Assembly: GCA_011316305.1 (NCBI GenBank)
Contig: SAUG01000018.1
Span: 224,970-288,969 of the forward strand
Length of the DNA: 64,000 nucleotides
Direction of reading: 5' to 3'
Source: Rusavskia elegans
Taxonomy: Eukaryota; Ascomycota; Lecanoromycetes; Teloschistales; Teloschistaceae
In this document: positions 46,517 to 61,254 of the stretch, in pieces
How the letters are laid out: the number at the start of each line of letters is the position of its first letter
How positions within the stretch are numbered: the first letter of the stretch is position 1
Notes under the pieces: model-generated
The model's input: only the letters and a program-made list of their open reading frames with translations
The model's database searches: none
What the model was told of the DNA's origin: nothing
Translations under genes and position numbers: made by a program

Positions 46517-49047
46517 TTTTAATAATTTATTATATTAGTTTTATTATCCCGATCTACGGATCGAAGCGATACTATTAAAATAGTAATACTAAATATTTAT
46601 AAAGGAGATAAAGGATCTTTAAAGCTATAGATTATTTAGATAAATATCTATTTTATATTATATATAAGCTAGTTTCCGAATAAAGTTATTAAAGTTCTAT
46701 TTATAATATTATATCTAGGAGGGACTACCTTTAATTAGGTATAGCCTCGAATAGAAGATTATCTCGATAACCTAGAAGGATAGAAAGAAGATAAAATATT
46801 ATAGATTTTCTATACCTTCGGTAATTTTATTATAGCTATAAAAGAAGCCTTTAGAAATAATAATAAAAATAAAGTAATAGGAAGGAGACTAATAGTTCTA
46901 AAGTAGTAGAAGTCGGTAGCTATTTATATTATTTAGTTTAGAATATTAGTTTATAAGATAGACTAGGAAGACTTAGTTCTAAAAGCCTATTTCTATAAAG
47001 GATTCTAGATAAAAATGAAAAAAACTATAATAATAATCGAAGAACTAGATTTATTAATAGCTTTTATTAAATTTATAATAAAGATCGATACTAGATAGTA
47101 TAAAATATATTTAGATAAATAGGCGTTTAATAAGATAGAACCCGCTAAAAAAAAAGCCTAGAAGAAATCCGATAGAATTTAATACTACCGAAATTAAAGG
47201 ATTAAAAATTAAAGTTTATTATTTATATAGAAAAATAGGATATTTTAAAAAGAATTACCTAATTAAAAAGGCGACTAAAGTAATTAAAAACTTTTTTAAA
47301 ATAATAAAAAAATTACTTTATAAATATATAGTAAGAAGCTAGTTAGCCTGCTATAATAATACTTACCCTATCTATCTATCGGATAAAGTAGAGATAGGAT
47401 ATTATTTTAAAAAACTAAAAAAAGTATAGGAAATAAAGCTAATAATCGATTTTAAACTATATAAAACCGAAAAACCCTTTATAATAGTATTTAAAGTTAA
47501 AATCGGAAGTTAACTAATAATAGCTTTTATAAATAGAAAGGAAGATAATAAAGTTATAAAAAGATTCTATAATAAAATTAAAGGATAATTCTATAGATAA
47601 ATAATAAAAAATAATAGAATCCTCGATATCGAAGTTAAAATAAAAAATAGATTAATCGGAACGATAAGTTTTACTATTATCGAAAATTAAAAGAATTATA
47701 TTATTCTAGGAAACGAGTAGAAAATATTAATTTTAGAAAAACTAATAAAAAAAAGTACTATAGATAAGAAAATAGAACTATAAATAATTTATTTACTAGC
47801 CTATAAAAACCTTTTATATAAAAAAATAGACGCTGTTTTAGTAATAAATTACGATAATATTATAGAATTAGATAAAAGTTTTAAGAAAAGCGGAAAAATT
47901 TAGGATATAAAGATTTAGAAAGAATATTACTATCTCCTTTAATAACTTATTAAAAAATATAATAAAAGCGGAAAAATAATCTAATAGCTTTAGATAAACT
48001 ATATTAAAAAAATATACTAGAATATAGTTAAAACTATTAATAAAATTAAATACTATAAACCGAACTAAATAGACTAGAATAAGGGAATACTAGACCCGAT
48101 ACTTAGCGTATAATTAAAAGGTAAAAAGTTCGATTAGTATCTATCTTTATTATTATAGGACGAAATAGTAGCTAAAAAATAAAATTTAGTAAAGCTATTA
48201 AAGGAGCCGGAAATGACTTATAATATAGATATATAAACTAGTTATAAAACTAAAAGTAAAAGAGTCTTTAACTAGATCTTTTTTAGATACCTACGCTTTC
48301 TATAGGTTAAAAAAAATTAAAATTTTTTAAAAATTAATCTAAATTATCTGAATTAAAACTAGATATTAATTTAATAGAAGCCTTTTATACGGCTAGTATA
48401 AAACTAATAGAGAGATAAAATATAACCGGATTATTAAATTTATTAAGCTAAAATAGTATATATTATTTCTAAATAATAAAATTACTTTTACCTTTATTTA
48501 AAACGCGATAATAAGTAATAAAATATTTTTATTTACTAAGAAGCCGGTAGAAATCCGACTCCTAGACTAAATATTTATTACGAATTTCTTTTTTAGAATA
48601 AAGGAAGGACTTAATATAATAATAAGCTTCGGAATATTTATTAAAAATACTAGTAATATTAGAACGGAGTTTATTTTTTTTATCTTTAAAATACTTCCCT
48701 ATAAAGGTTAGTAAAATAAAAGAAATAAAGGATTAATATATAGATAGTATTAGATATTAGAAAATTATATAATTTCTAAGCCCGAGTATATTTACTATAA
48801 ATATTACTACTAACCTTAACTTTATATTCTTTTAAAAGATTACGGGTATATAGAGAATAAAGAAAAAATATTATAATTTCTCTTAATTAAATATAATAAA
48901 AAGACTTTAATCGGTTTTCTTACCGAAAATATATAATAAATATATTAAGAAATAGAATAGAGAAAGAAAAAAAAAGAAAAAAAATACTCTTTTTTATACC
49001 CTATAAAAAGATTATACGCTAGATAAAAAGCGATATAAAGGGGGCTG

Positions 49048-49457
49048 TATTATATCCGCGACTCTATAGAGGTTCTATAGAAAGATTAGTTAAATAAACG
49101 AGCCTAATTATCTATAGCCGCCTTTAGCCGATATAGCTGTTTTTCTAGACGGGACTTTTAGTAGGCGGCTACCCGTCGGCTTTTATAGCCACTTTTACTA
49201 TATATATCGCTTATTATTCCTATAAATAGTTTCTCTTATTAGTTATTAATATAATTATTAAATACGTCTCTACTATTCTTTTTTTAATTACTTTATAATA
49301 AAGATACCTCGTAATATTATAACTATATTTCTACGGGTATATAGAATTAGTTATAATAATCTATACTAGGACTCCTTTACTATTTAGTAGCTCGGACTAC
49401 GTCTACGGCTATAGCTAGGCTCGAACGTAACGCTTTCTAATATACAGGGACGTTATA
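49048..49457 (+). repeat. Right LTR of E2 copy c
   Basis: 410 bp ending GGGACGTTATA, followed by ATAGT. Confidence 0.88.
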
Positions 49458-52400
49458 ATAGTCTAAATATTTTAAAGAAGTTAATATCTAATTTTTTTTC
49501 TAATCGATTAAAGAATTTAATTCTACTAAAAAGCTAGTCCTAGCTATTATTTAGAATAATTTTAATAATACTTTTTCATAGTAATAAACTATAGCCGCTA
49601 ATTCTAGCTACTATATCCTGCTAGAGGCGATTTAATCCGAGAAAAGTTAAATATCCTATAAACCGCTAAAATCCTATATAGATAGAAGTTCTATAATAAA
49701 GTATACTTTACTATAGAAGCAGATTTTAATATTTATAGGGCGTATATAAGGTACGTCTAACTAGACTTTCCTTCGGTATATTCTAATTTTATATTAAAAG
49801 TCTATATAGCGACGGATAATTAAAGCTATCCGTAATCTCGCTACAGATTCCTGCGATAATAAAGAGTTAGATTACTTTAGTAAATAATCTACTACTGCTT
49901 CTTAACTGCTATCTAATACGTATTTTAATTTCTACTTTATATTCTTTTAATAGAAGACAAGTATTAATAATTATAATATAGTCCTAGTATATATATTAGC
50001 TATCCTCGGAGTTAAATAAATAGATAGAGGCTATAGTTAGAAAAGCTCCGATTCGTATACTTCGATACTATTAAAGATTATTAAAGTCGCTCGCTTTATA
50101 GTTATATATTACTCTATATTAGATTTCCTCGTAAGCGAACCGTAAACTATTAGATCTTACCGAATAATATCTATTTTAGAAAAATCCGACTTTTTAGATC
50201 CAGATTCCGAGTCCGAATCGATTATACCGGAATAAAATTACCTAGGTTATATAGTATAGGTAAAAGATATAGTTAATACTTTTATAGTTTATAGATCTTA
50301 CTATCCTCTATAGTAGATACTCGACCTATATATATATAGTATAAAGATTAATTTTAATACTACTACCCGAGGTTCCATTAATTAGGTCGATAATTAAATT
50401 AGCTAAAAGGTATCGGTTTTATTTATAATACCTTAGTTACGTTATATAATCTAAAAGTTAATTTACTAGGCTAGGACGTTTCTTATAAAAGAGCTCTTTA
50501 TAGTTAAATATAAAGACGAACTCCTAAAAATACCGTAGTCCTAATTAAAAGATAATCTATATAATACCGAGTTTAGTTAGAATTACTTCGACGATCTTTA
50601 TAATCTATAGCCGATTTCGGGGTTATAGTAGATTATAGACCGGATCGAATAGGATATTAAATTCTAAAGTCGATTTTTACTCCCCGAAATACTAATAATA
50701 AAATTTAACTATAAAGGGATTAAAACGTACCTAGATTATACTATTTAATTTCGTAGTCTTCTTTTAGTATTAATATATATAACTAGAGGATAGCCTGTCT
50801 ATAAAATAGAGATTTTTAGTATTTAGTATAGTAATAGTAGTAAAGAGCGACGGAATATCTTTATTAAATAGAATTTACCTTTTATTAAAAAAGGAGATTA
50901 ATTTAATTTCCGAGCTCTTATCGTATTCGTAACCCGATATTATAAGAGATACTACTAGTCGGATAGGGAAAAAATTATCTATCGATACCTTCTATATACT
51001 ATCGGTAAACTATTTATATACTTTAACTAGTTTATCTAACCGTTTTAAAAATATATCGAGGTATTAATTAATAGTTCTAGTAAGCCCCTTTCGTCTCTAA
51101 TATAGGCTAAAGATTATCTAGATAAGGTTTAGAATATACTATAAATAATAAGATTATTTATTAAAGCCGGTCGTAAATTTATTAGGATTAAAGGCCTTAC
51201 TATTTAAATATAGCGCGAGTTAGCTATTAGAATAAGCCGGTACTATCTATATAAAAACTATACTTTTAAATATAAAAACGATAAGCGCGAGGAAGGTATT
51301 AATAAAAATAATCCTATAAATAATATTATATAAGACTTCTAAATAGGTTATAGCTCGTAGATTATAGATAACCTCTATATATATAGGATTAATAAAATAG
51401 ATAGGATAGTTACTACTATATACTAGTTCTTTTTCGAGGCTAATAGAATATAGTATCGTTTTTTCTACTTTAAAGCGAATCCGCCGGTAGTTTCGAATTT
51501 AACCGCGAAGTATAAATATCTTCCTAGTAAAAGCTTATAGGGTTTTATAGGCGATACCCGCCGTTATAAATAGCCTAAATATTTTAATATTTTTACTAAA
51601 CTCCGAAGGATAATAGATAGTTAAACTAACTTTAAAGGTAACTAGCGCGATACTATCTAAGTAATTATATAAAAATCTAACTTTATTATCTATATTATAG
51701 ATACTAGCGAAGGTAAAAGTCTTTTCTTTATACTACCGGTATAGTACGACCGAAATAAAGTTAATATTATAGTTATCCTACTTATAGTACTTCGGGCCGA
51801 TTTTACTCGCCGGTATAATAAGTTTAAGATCCTTTTTATAGAATAGAATTCTAATCGGACCTATAAATAATATAGAAAAAGGTTAGTTTTTATTACGCCT
51901 AAAATTGTAGTCGGATCCGAGTTTACTATATAGTTATAGTCCAAGCTTGCCTATCGGTAGTTCTATCGGATTTTTATCGACGAATATTATATTATATTAA
52001 ATCCTAATAGTAACTTCCGCTGTAAACTTTAATAGCTCGAAGTTTTTAACCAGTTCGATATACTAATCGTTTTATTTACTACTATTTTCTTTCCTACCCG
52101 CGAAATAGATTTCTAGTAGCAGATTAGATAGAAATATTCTAGTATTTATATATTCCGTAGCCTATTAACTATTCGATATAATTTAATCTATCGAATCTAT
52201 TATTTTATAGAAACGAAGTCTCTTTCAAAGTAGTATATACGGTATATTAAATAGGCTATTACCGGCGGCCTAGATCGAAAAGTAATTGTCTATATTAAAG
52301 GAATTTAGGAAGCTAAAGATTTAGTCTAGGTATTCGACTATATCGCCTTTTACTATAGTACGACTAATAAACGTAATACTATCGAAGCGTTCTATAATAT

Positions 52401-53600
52401 AGGCGGTATTATTATTGCTATAAACGCTTTTAGTCTAAAGGTTAATATTTCTAATATCCGTTTTATTATATATTTTAGCCTATCCCGTTCTCTTTTAGAC
52501 TATATCTAAGAAAATAGTCGCGCTAGTTAAAACGGTTAACTAAATAATACTATTATAATTATATAGTTAAATATTTTCGAGAAATCCGATTAAAGTTCCG
52601 AATATCGTTTAGTTCGTTCCTTTATATATAGGGTAGAATATAAACGCTGTATCTTAGACTAGTACCTAGACGGCCGTACCGATTATAAATATTACTAAAT
52701 AGAAAAGGTATCTTATAATAATTATCTTTCTTAAACTATAATTAAAACTAACCGGTTTTTAAATAAAGATCTTCTACTACTACTATAACGCCCTATATCC
52801 TCTATAGTAAAGGTCGAACCTATCTAAACGACTCCTACGGAGTAAAATAGCCTATATAATAATAATAATAGCTTCGATAATATATAATTAGATAATAAGA
52901 AAACGCTAAGTAAAGATAGTAATAGTAAAAACGCTAGTAATCTAAACTAAGATTCTATATCTCGAGCCGAACGGGTAATCTAAACTAATAAAGAGCAGTA
53001 AAAAATAATAGATAAAAAAAAGGAAATAGACGGGTTTAAAAAGTATCTATCTGCTATTAAATCTATATATTTCTATTATCGATAGGTCTATAGCTTAATA
53101 GAACTATATATACTATATACTTATTTTAAAAAAAATAAAAAAAAAAGATTCTAGAATATTTTAACTACCTATAAACAGGTATAATATAAGATAAAGTATA
53201 ATAAAATACTTTAGAATTTTAGCGGCTACTTTTACTACTTTCTACCTTATAAATAGTATAACCGCTAGGAAATCGATACAGGTCTTTTATAAAATAACCA
53301 GGTTTAGGTCCAAGCTAAAATACGCCTTAAAATATGATATAACTTTAATAAAGTAGTTCTAATCGAATTTCTAGTAATAGAATATAGTATAGATTTATAT
53401 TTAGAGTTCGTATTCCAGATAAAGTCCGCGGGATTTAACTTTAATAAATAGATAGACGTAGCTAGATTCCTCGGGTAGCGTTAGATCTAGAGTAAAATTA
53501 AATATACTATATTACTATAGCAGTTAGACCGCGTAGTATTACGTTAGTATATATTTCTATAGGCTATAGATATATAAATACTATTTCTATACCTATAAGG

Positions 53601-56600
53601 AGATAGAGAATATAGTTATAACTAAAATATTAGGTAAAGATATAGCGGATTCCGTAATAGTTAGATTAGAAATTATATCTCTATCTATAATTCTAGTAGG
53701 TAAACCTACTTCTATTTTTAGATATACTACTATAGATAAAGGAATATTCTAAACTAATCCTGCCTCCTATATAATAACTATTACGTCTATATATATTTCC
53801 TTCTCTTTTCTAAACTAATCCTGCCGCCTATATAATAACTATTACGTCTATATATATTTCCTCCCCTTTAATACCCGATTCTATTAATTATATACTCTTT
53901 TAGTCTTATCCTATAAAGATAATAACGACTATAGTATATCTTACGCTATAAATACCGCTATTATCTATAAGCTGTTTTTAATAGATATTTTATTTAATTA
54001 GCGTTTCCGAGTAACTATTAAACCAAGATCTAGAAAATAATAAAATATCTCTTCTTCTATTTCGGATTTAGGTAATAAATCCTTTAACTTTTAATCGATT
54101 TAAATATTACTAATAAAAAGGTCGGACCAGTTTATACTATTATTATTACTAGAATCGAGCTAAATCCTAGAATTCTTTATCTATTTAAAAAAGTTTTTCG
54201 GTATAGTAGCTACGTACTTCGTATAGTAATAAAAAAAAGAAAGTACCGGAAAAGAAAAATAGGAAGCTAGAAGTAATAGTAGATTATTATTAACTTTCCG
54301 CTCTCTTATTCGATTTAGTAATAAGGCTAGCGACCGCGACGACGATAAACCGGCCCTTCTATACTACCGAATAAGATTATAAAGAAACGGTAGAAATATA
54401 GGCGATAATAATATATATACTAGTATAGAGCTCTATTCGACAGATAGTTCGCCTATTTAATCTATAACCTAGAAGCTTTTATATATAGAAGCTATTTCTT
54501 TTAAATTAACTTTATTTTTACTGCCGAGCGGGATAGAATCTATATCCCCGCTAGTTATTATATCCGTATTTTCTTTAACTAGATTAATAAAGGCGTTAAG
54601 ACCGCTGGAATCCTTCTTCGATAGTATTATTACTAGGTTTTCCTTCGCTATATTTAAGCTCGTTTCTTTATAAAGCCCCCTACTATTATATTACTAACTT
54701 AACCTAGGTTAACTAGATTCTAACTTTAAAATATTAGGATCTAGTTATTCTATCCGCTAGTATAATTTCTTTTCCTATTACTTTTTCTATAGTCTTTTCC
54801 TATAATTCTTCTTTTTATATTCCTCGTTATCCCGGATCTTTTAAGCGCGTTTCTATAATTTATATTTTCTAGCTAGCTAGTATTTTACTATCTCGGATAG
54901 ATATAGGATTCTACCGGCTTTTATATATTTCTATTTTATTTCCCGCGATATTATCGGCTAATATATTAGGTCTAGTTTATCTATCGCTATAGGGTAGAAT
55001 AATAATAGAACTAAGAAAGTTAAAACTAAGTTATAGATCGAAAAATTAGGATATAGCCGACGCCGGCCGAATTTCGGGAATTTAATAATAGTTATATCTA
55101 TATCTATACTATATAACTATATAGGTTAACCTAGCTTTAGAATATCTAATACTACTACTAGTAGCTTAAAATATAGTTCCGAACCGGCCGCTTTTAATAT
55201 AAATATTGGTACTATATTTAATAAGAAAATAGATAATATTTTTCTGAATTCGGATTGTTACCGGAAATCTTATATATTTCTAGTTTATAAATAAAATAGA
55301 ATTTTTTATCTAGTTTTTCCTCCCTTCTATTCCTTTTATTTTACTTTTATCTTCTCCCGACTCGCCTATTCTCCGCCCTAGCCCTATTTTTTTATACCTC
55401 CTTTTCTTCCTCCCCGAAATCGAAAAAGATCTTCTTTTATACTTACTTTAATAGATATTTATAAGAGCTTAAATTATTTATAGATATTTATAGAATATTT
55501 TATATACTAAGTAATATATTAGCTATATAAATAAATACTATAGATACTAATTATTTTAGAAGATATAAAAATAGTAACGCTTTAATTAGTATTTAATCCT
55601 TTTTCCCGGTCGCGATAAATTTAATCCTAAATAATATCTAGTCTATTACTTACTAGACTAGTATTAATAGCTACCGGGTATTAAATAGACTATTTAGAAA
55701 CTAGCTACTTTAGAAGCTTAATAGAAGAAAATTAAGATAGTTATCTACCGCTTTAGTCTAGTAGCTACTATTATTTCCTACTCTAGGTTTTCTATATCTA
55801 TTATTACTACGCCGGAAATTATACTTTAGCTTTAACTACTAATATATATAGATTCGGTATAGTAGATATAGGTTTAGACTCTGTTATAGGTATAGATTTT
55901 CTATTCTAGGTTCTAGCGGCAGGGTAATTATACGCCGTATTATATATATAAAGCTTCTACCTACTAAAGTCGGTCTAGTAAATTATAATATATATAAAAA
56001 GATAACCGTAGTAGTTAGAAAGCGTGGAAGATTTTTATTATCCTAGTATTTTAGTATTAGTGTTACCGGTTCGGCTATAGACTAGATAGTATATCTCTAA
56101 AGCTATAAAATTAAATTTAATAATCTCGTATCTTTATAATAGAGCGAACTACTGGATTTTTTCGAGTAATTATATTAATCTATTTTATTTCGGATAGAGA
56201 CTATCGGTAGATAGAGGTAAGAATATTAGAATAGTAGCTAACTTCTTAGATCTTTTAGGCGGGATAGTAGAATTAGTAAAGCGAGTATATAGTAGATATA
56301 TAGTAATCGTAATAATATCGAGATAATAATTAATAATAATAATACGAGGCGTAATATAGGCGATAGAGCTAGCTTTAAGACGCTAACTACTCTATATTAG
56401 CGTCCGCTAATATAATAAAAACCTAGCTAATAAATAACTATAATAGTTACCGGCTTCGAAAAATACCTTTTATTTTAAAAAGTACTTCTAATAATTACTA
56501 AAGTACCTTAAAATTAGATCTAAAATACCTTTAATAACCTCTAAAAGCCTTAATAGTTATATTATATAGGAGCTATAATAGCTATACCGTAGCTCTACTA

Positions 56601-57830
56601 GTAGATAGATTAATACCTTTATAATAACTTTAATTCTAATAACTATATACTCTATTTTCTAAACTCTTTTTTAATAACTATAACTATAAATAGTAATATA
56701 GCAGGTTATAAATTAAATTTATAATAATAAGCCGAAATCTATCGAGAACTAAAGATATAGATAGTAGTAGTTATTAAAACTAGCTATCGAGCCTAATATA
56801 AAAGGAGCGGAATATTCTATAGAATTTTATTCCGAATATTTTTATTAGATCTACTAAATAGCGAAACCTTCTTATATTTATACTAATATAATCGACGGCG
56901 GTAGTAAACCTACGGACTAATAAAGCTGCGTAGAAGGCTATTAATAGGATAGTTTCGGAAGTAATAGAATAGATTTAATAGAGAAAATAGAAAAAGCGGA
57001 AACTATAGAGCTAGTAGAAAAGGCGTTTAAGTAGTTTAGTTTAAGGGTAGCTAATAGGCTGGCCTTTACTATATTTACCGGAAGCCTTTTAGAATCGAAC
57101 TTTCTAATTAACCGGTTTAATTTTTAAACTACCGGTACTAAAATAGTACTTATAGACCCTAATAGCTCTATAAAGCCGGCGCTAGGTTTTATTACTACTA
57201 GTATCTCTATTTTCCTATTATATATATATAATATATCCCCGGCACCTTAAACTATAAACTATATAAACTAAAGAGTTTAATTAAATTTTAAAGATAATAT
57301 AATCGCTATCGAGTTCCGATTAATAGACGTAGAGGGATTATATATATTAATAAAGGTTATTAGTAGTATTACTAACAGCCCTATAGAGATACTAAACCCT
57401 ATTTCTACCAGCTTACTTTTCTACTAGTATCTGTAATTTTCTAGCTATACGTACCTAATATTATAGTATATAAATAATATGAATTATAGATCGTATCTAG
57501 AGGTTTCTTTTTATAATATAATAATTATCGAATTCTAACTAATAGGGCTCGAATAATCGACGGTATAATATAAGGTTAGTAGTACTAGTTATAGTAAAAG
57601 CCCTACGCGGAACGTTTCCGTTACTACTATTTTAAATCGCCCGGCGCTATAAATCTAATAGAGACTAGCGTTATATAGCAGGGACTTAGACCGCCTTCTT
57701 TAGGCTTTTCTTTTTAATTTCCTCTATAGTACTCTATAGGTTAACCCTAAAACTATTATCTATATAATACCTCTATATATAGTAGGTATCTAGGATATTA
57801 TAGCGCTATAAACTATCTATATAAAATAAA
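53601..57830. other. AT-rich, unassigned between helicase and Copia E3
   Basis: Contains the duplication at 53747-53865. Both strands have RIP-style low-stop stretches (e.g. minus strand about 54.7-54.3 kb: NIAKENLVIILSKKDSSGLN; plus strand about 57.0-57.4 kb: LVEKAFKQFSLRVANRLAFT). I cannot assign these to a family, so one or two decayed genes or elements are likely here. Confidence 0.35.
53747..53865 (+). repeat. ~60-bp direct tandem duplication
   Basis: Two adjacent copies of a segment starting TTCTAAACTAATCCTGCC and ending TATATATTTCC, differing at a single T/G inside the CCTCC/CCGCC part. Confidence 0.85.
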
Positions 57831-60800
57831 AACTAACTTTAATTAGACTTTAAATATCTACTAAAATTAAAAAATTATAGGCCCTTTTTTTAGTATAAAT
57901 TTAATAGGTTTCGGTTATTACCCCGGTATTATATACTACTAATATTTCATCGCTAGTATTAAATACTATAGCGTATAAAACTCTATCGCGAAGCTCTATT
58001 ACGCCGCTGCTATTCTTTACCGCTAAAGAAATTCGCTATATATTATATAAAGCTTAATATATTCTAGTAAATAGTAAAGGTATTTATAATTAATTAATTA
58101 TTATATTCGAGCTACCGGAAGCTTGTAGTAATAATATAGAAACAGATTTTATTATCTAAAAAGACTTTTTATCCGGTATATATATATTTTTTATATACTA
58201 CTAGAATTTACTACGATTATAACGACCGCTAAACGCGATATTAAATTTACTTTATTAAAGGACTGGGACTTATAGCTCGTAGCTATATAGAATTAAGCGA
58301 TCGGCTAGCGCGTTTAGAAATTTATCGATTTATTTATTATTCTAAAATCTTAAAATCCTTCGAAATCTACTAAACTAACTTTATAATAAATACGAGCCTT
58401 CTAGTTCGGCGGCTATTAATTATTCTATCTAGTATAAAAAATACCCTAACGAAATAAAGGAGGAAGTTTAAAATAAAAAAAAGATATAAATAGAGGTCTA
58501 CGCCGTTATTAATAGAAGCGTTACCTTTAAATATTAAATATCTCTATAGTACGATATATTCTATATAGTTTTCTATAGAGCTTTCGCCGTCGATTTCTAT
58601 CCGCGAATATTATAGATACTCGATAGCGGTTTAGTAATTAATATCTATAATAATTCGATAGTTTACCGCGTCGTCTAGAAAAGGCTATATCTTAATAATA
58701 TATATATTATCTCCGGGAAAGGTCGTATATCTATTATAGTCTATAGCCGGATAATAATCGAAGTTAACGTTTTAATAAATAAAAAATTTATTATAAAAAT
58801 AAATATATATTATATTCCGGAGTTTATAACTAATTTAGCTTCCGAAAGTTATCTAGAAAATAAAAATAATTCTAACCGCGATAGAAAATATTACTATATA
58901 TAATAAGGAAGTTAAATAGCCTTCGAATATATAAAAGTCGGTGTATATTATCTATTCGAAGACTATTAAGATAGTAAAGGCGATATAACGTCTATAATAT
59001 TTATAATTAAATCCGGTACTATAACCGAATAGTACCAGCTTCTTATTTATACTACTATTAATACTATTTAGTACCTTTTATAAGCCGCTAAAGGGGTAAA
59101 AGTTATAGATTCGGTAAAGGTACCTCCTATAAATAAAATACGAGACCTGTACCGTCTTTAAAATATATTAAATTATTTCTTATCCGCTATATAAGAGAGA
59201 GAACTGGACTATAATAAGTTTTTCTTTCGTATTATATTCGATCTTATTTTTTTTATAGTCGTTTTAAATAAAAATAAATAGGTTTTATATATTATATATA
59301 CTAAAACGAACTTCTACTTTATATCTATTTATTATTATAAGTTAAAGGCTATTTAAGTAATTTATAAAGTAATTAAGCTAATTAAAATATACTATAACGG
59401 TAAATAAATATTTCTAAAATCGGATAGAAAGAGATTTCTCCTAGAGAAGGAATTTAATAATCTTCTATTACTCTAGCTAGGCGTTTCCGGGAAACCCTTA
59501 TCGCTATCTACGTCTAAACTAAACGGCTATTCGGAACGTTTAGATTATATTTTTATTATTAAAATATAAATAATATATAACGTAGTAGAAATAATTATAA
59601 ACTGTACGCTAAAAAAAAAGCTCGGCTAGAAAACGCTATTTAAAGCTATAATCAGATTTTGTTTTTATCTAGATTATTTACGTCTATATAGCCGTAAAGC
59701 CTACCCGATTAATAAATATATTATTTATATAGAAAAGCTTTTTCTAAAGTTTTATATTAGATTCCTAATAGGATCCGATAGTTCTAATATCTATAATATC
59801 AAGATTCCTAGTTAGCGGAAGGTTATTCGAAGCCGTAATATTATATTTAATAAAAATTCGTTCTATTCCCCCGTAGAAGTTAATATAGTTTATTTCTAAA
59901 TAGAGCTATTTCTCTATAATATATTTAATATTTTTTATATAGACCCGCCTCTATATAATAAGCTTTCTAGGTTTAGTAATAGTAACGAAGATAGAACTAC
60001 CGTTATTTAAAAGGCTGCAGAGGCGTTAAATAATAGTAAAAAAAAGAAAAAGGAGTATTTATTCCTACCTTCTCCTAGTTCTTCTACTTCGGGGAGTAAT
60101 AATAACTATTATTTAGACGACGTATTCTACTATAACCGATATTTAGGATACCTTCGAATAAATTCCTCTACTATAGAGAAAATCGAAGCCGTAAAAGGAA
60201 GTTTAGAAAGAAAATATTATTACTAATAACGTACCTTATATTTAAAAGGAATCGGAAAAAGCTTAAGCGTATATAATATAGCTATATTTTATTAATAGTA
60301 CTCTATAAGTATTTTATATAGCCTCCGCAGTTTACTAGGTAGCTCGAATGCTATATAAAAATAAATCCCTGCTAGATCTACCGCTATATATATTACTGCT
60401 CCTATAAACGTAGTATAGGCTAAAATAACCTCTAGCGCTCTAGTTTTACTATCTATTATCTATATTAGCCGATCTAAAATTCTAGGCGGTTTTTAGTACC
60501 GAATACCTCTTTATTTATAAATATATACTTTTCTTCTTCTTTATTAATAATATCGCCGTTATTTTCGAAGCTCGTAATATTAAATATATAAAGGAATTCT
60601 AGGCCAAGCTATTTAAAATATATAATATAAAATATCTAGGTAAGATTATATAGTTTTTAGGTATTCGACTAATATATAAAAGGAAGCTATATAGACTGTT
60701 CCTATACTAAGATTTCTATATCGACCAGATTACGAAAAAATATTATATTAATTTCTTAATAAAAGGTTCTAGAATTCTGCTAGCGAGTACTAAGATCTTT

Positions 60801-61085
60801 AAGAAAAATACTAAGTAAACTATACTGTAGTAAATCCTCGTCTACTAATAGCTCGTCGGTTTAGTATAATTTACGGCTACTACTAAACCGCGCTAATATT
60901 AGTTTCGCTTCCTTTAAACTTTCGGACTTCTTTACGAACCTTTCCGAACGTTATTATATAACTGCTATTCGAGTTCTATAATATCTAGAATATAGAGAGT
61001 ATATTAACCGTAATTAGACCTTAAATATTTACTAAAATTAGATTTACCGTAGGCCCCGTTTTAGTATAGATTTAAAGGTTTTTAG
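57831..61085 (+). mobile_element. Copia-type retrotransposon (E3), RIP-mutated, internally deleted
   Basis: Similar short terminal repeats lie at about 57831-57913 and 60996-61083 (shared …TAATTAGAC..TTAAATAT.TACTAAAATTA…TTTTAGTATA…). A primer-site-like GGTTATTACCCCGG follows the left one. The plus strand then shows, in Copia order, Gag-like sequence; a retropepsin motif LDSG (about 58,617) with a downstream YYIPEFITNLAS; integrase with FRIIFDLIFFIV…FLKSDRKR…LNGYSERL; and the end of reverse transcriptase with INNIAVIF (about 60,543; normally VDDxxxI) followed by LGIRLIYKRK and YQQLVGL of the RT/RNase H region. The central reverse transcriptase between integrase and the YxDD motif is largely missing. 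Ends are approximate because of RIP. Confidence 0.65.
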
Positions 61086-61254
61086 GAACTAAAAATAAGA
61101 TTATAGAAAATAGAACCGCCTAGAAGAAACCTTTATATATTTTATAGTTCTATACCTTTATTTACTTTATAGTTATATACCGGAGGTAATATAAAAGGAA
61201 GAACTCTCCGTTTAAAAATTCTTTTTTCCTATATATTACCTTTTTCTTTTCCAG

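Larger units (their letters stand above)
46107..49457 (+). mobile_element. Gypsy-type gag element (E2, full copy c) in the helicase gene
   Basis: 3351 bp with 410-bp LTRs at 46107-46516 and 49048-49457, flanked by a perfect TSD ATAGT (46102-46106 and 49458-49462). A purine tract AAAGGGGG precedes the right LTR. The plus-strand Gag-like reading matches copy a (e.g. QFRILVYKID around 46.94 kb), and the knuckle again shows Tyr for Cys. No reverse transcriptase is seen. It interrupts the helicase N-terminal extension between an AGT and a CTA codon. Confidence 0.88.
45500..53600 (+). pseudogene. Telomere-linked RecQ-type helicase, RIP-destroyed and split
   Basis: The plus strand is open for long stretches apart from TAA/TAG at former Gln/Trp codons. 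The helicase core is in one frame. Walker A is DTSEGKS (51700-51720; ancestral form would be GxGxGKS), followed by LLFILP. Motif II is IDEYYIIL (51976; normally DE[C]H). Motif III is LFTTIFF. Motif VI is ENSRASQNGQ (52510-52540; normally ESGRAGRDG). An N-terminal extension starts at about 45.5 kb and, after removal of the E2 insertion, runs on in frame (…SILDS|LNILKKL…). A further region after the helicase reaches about 53.6 kb. The size (about 1,600 codons) and position next to the telomere fit fungal telomere-linked helicases (TLH). The start and any introns cannot be defined. Confidence 0.75.
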
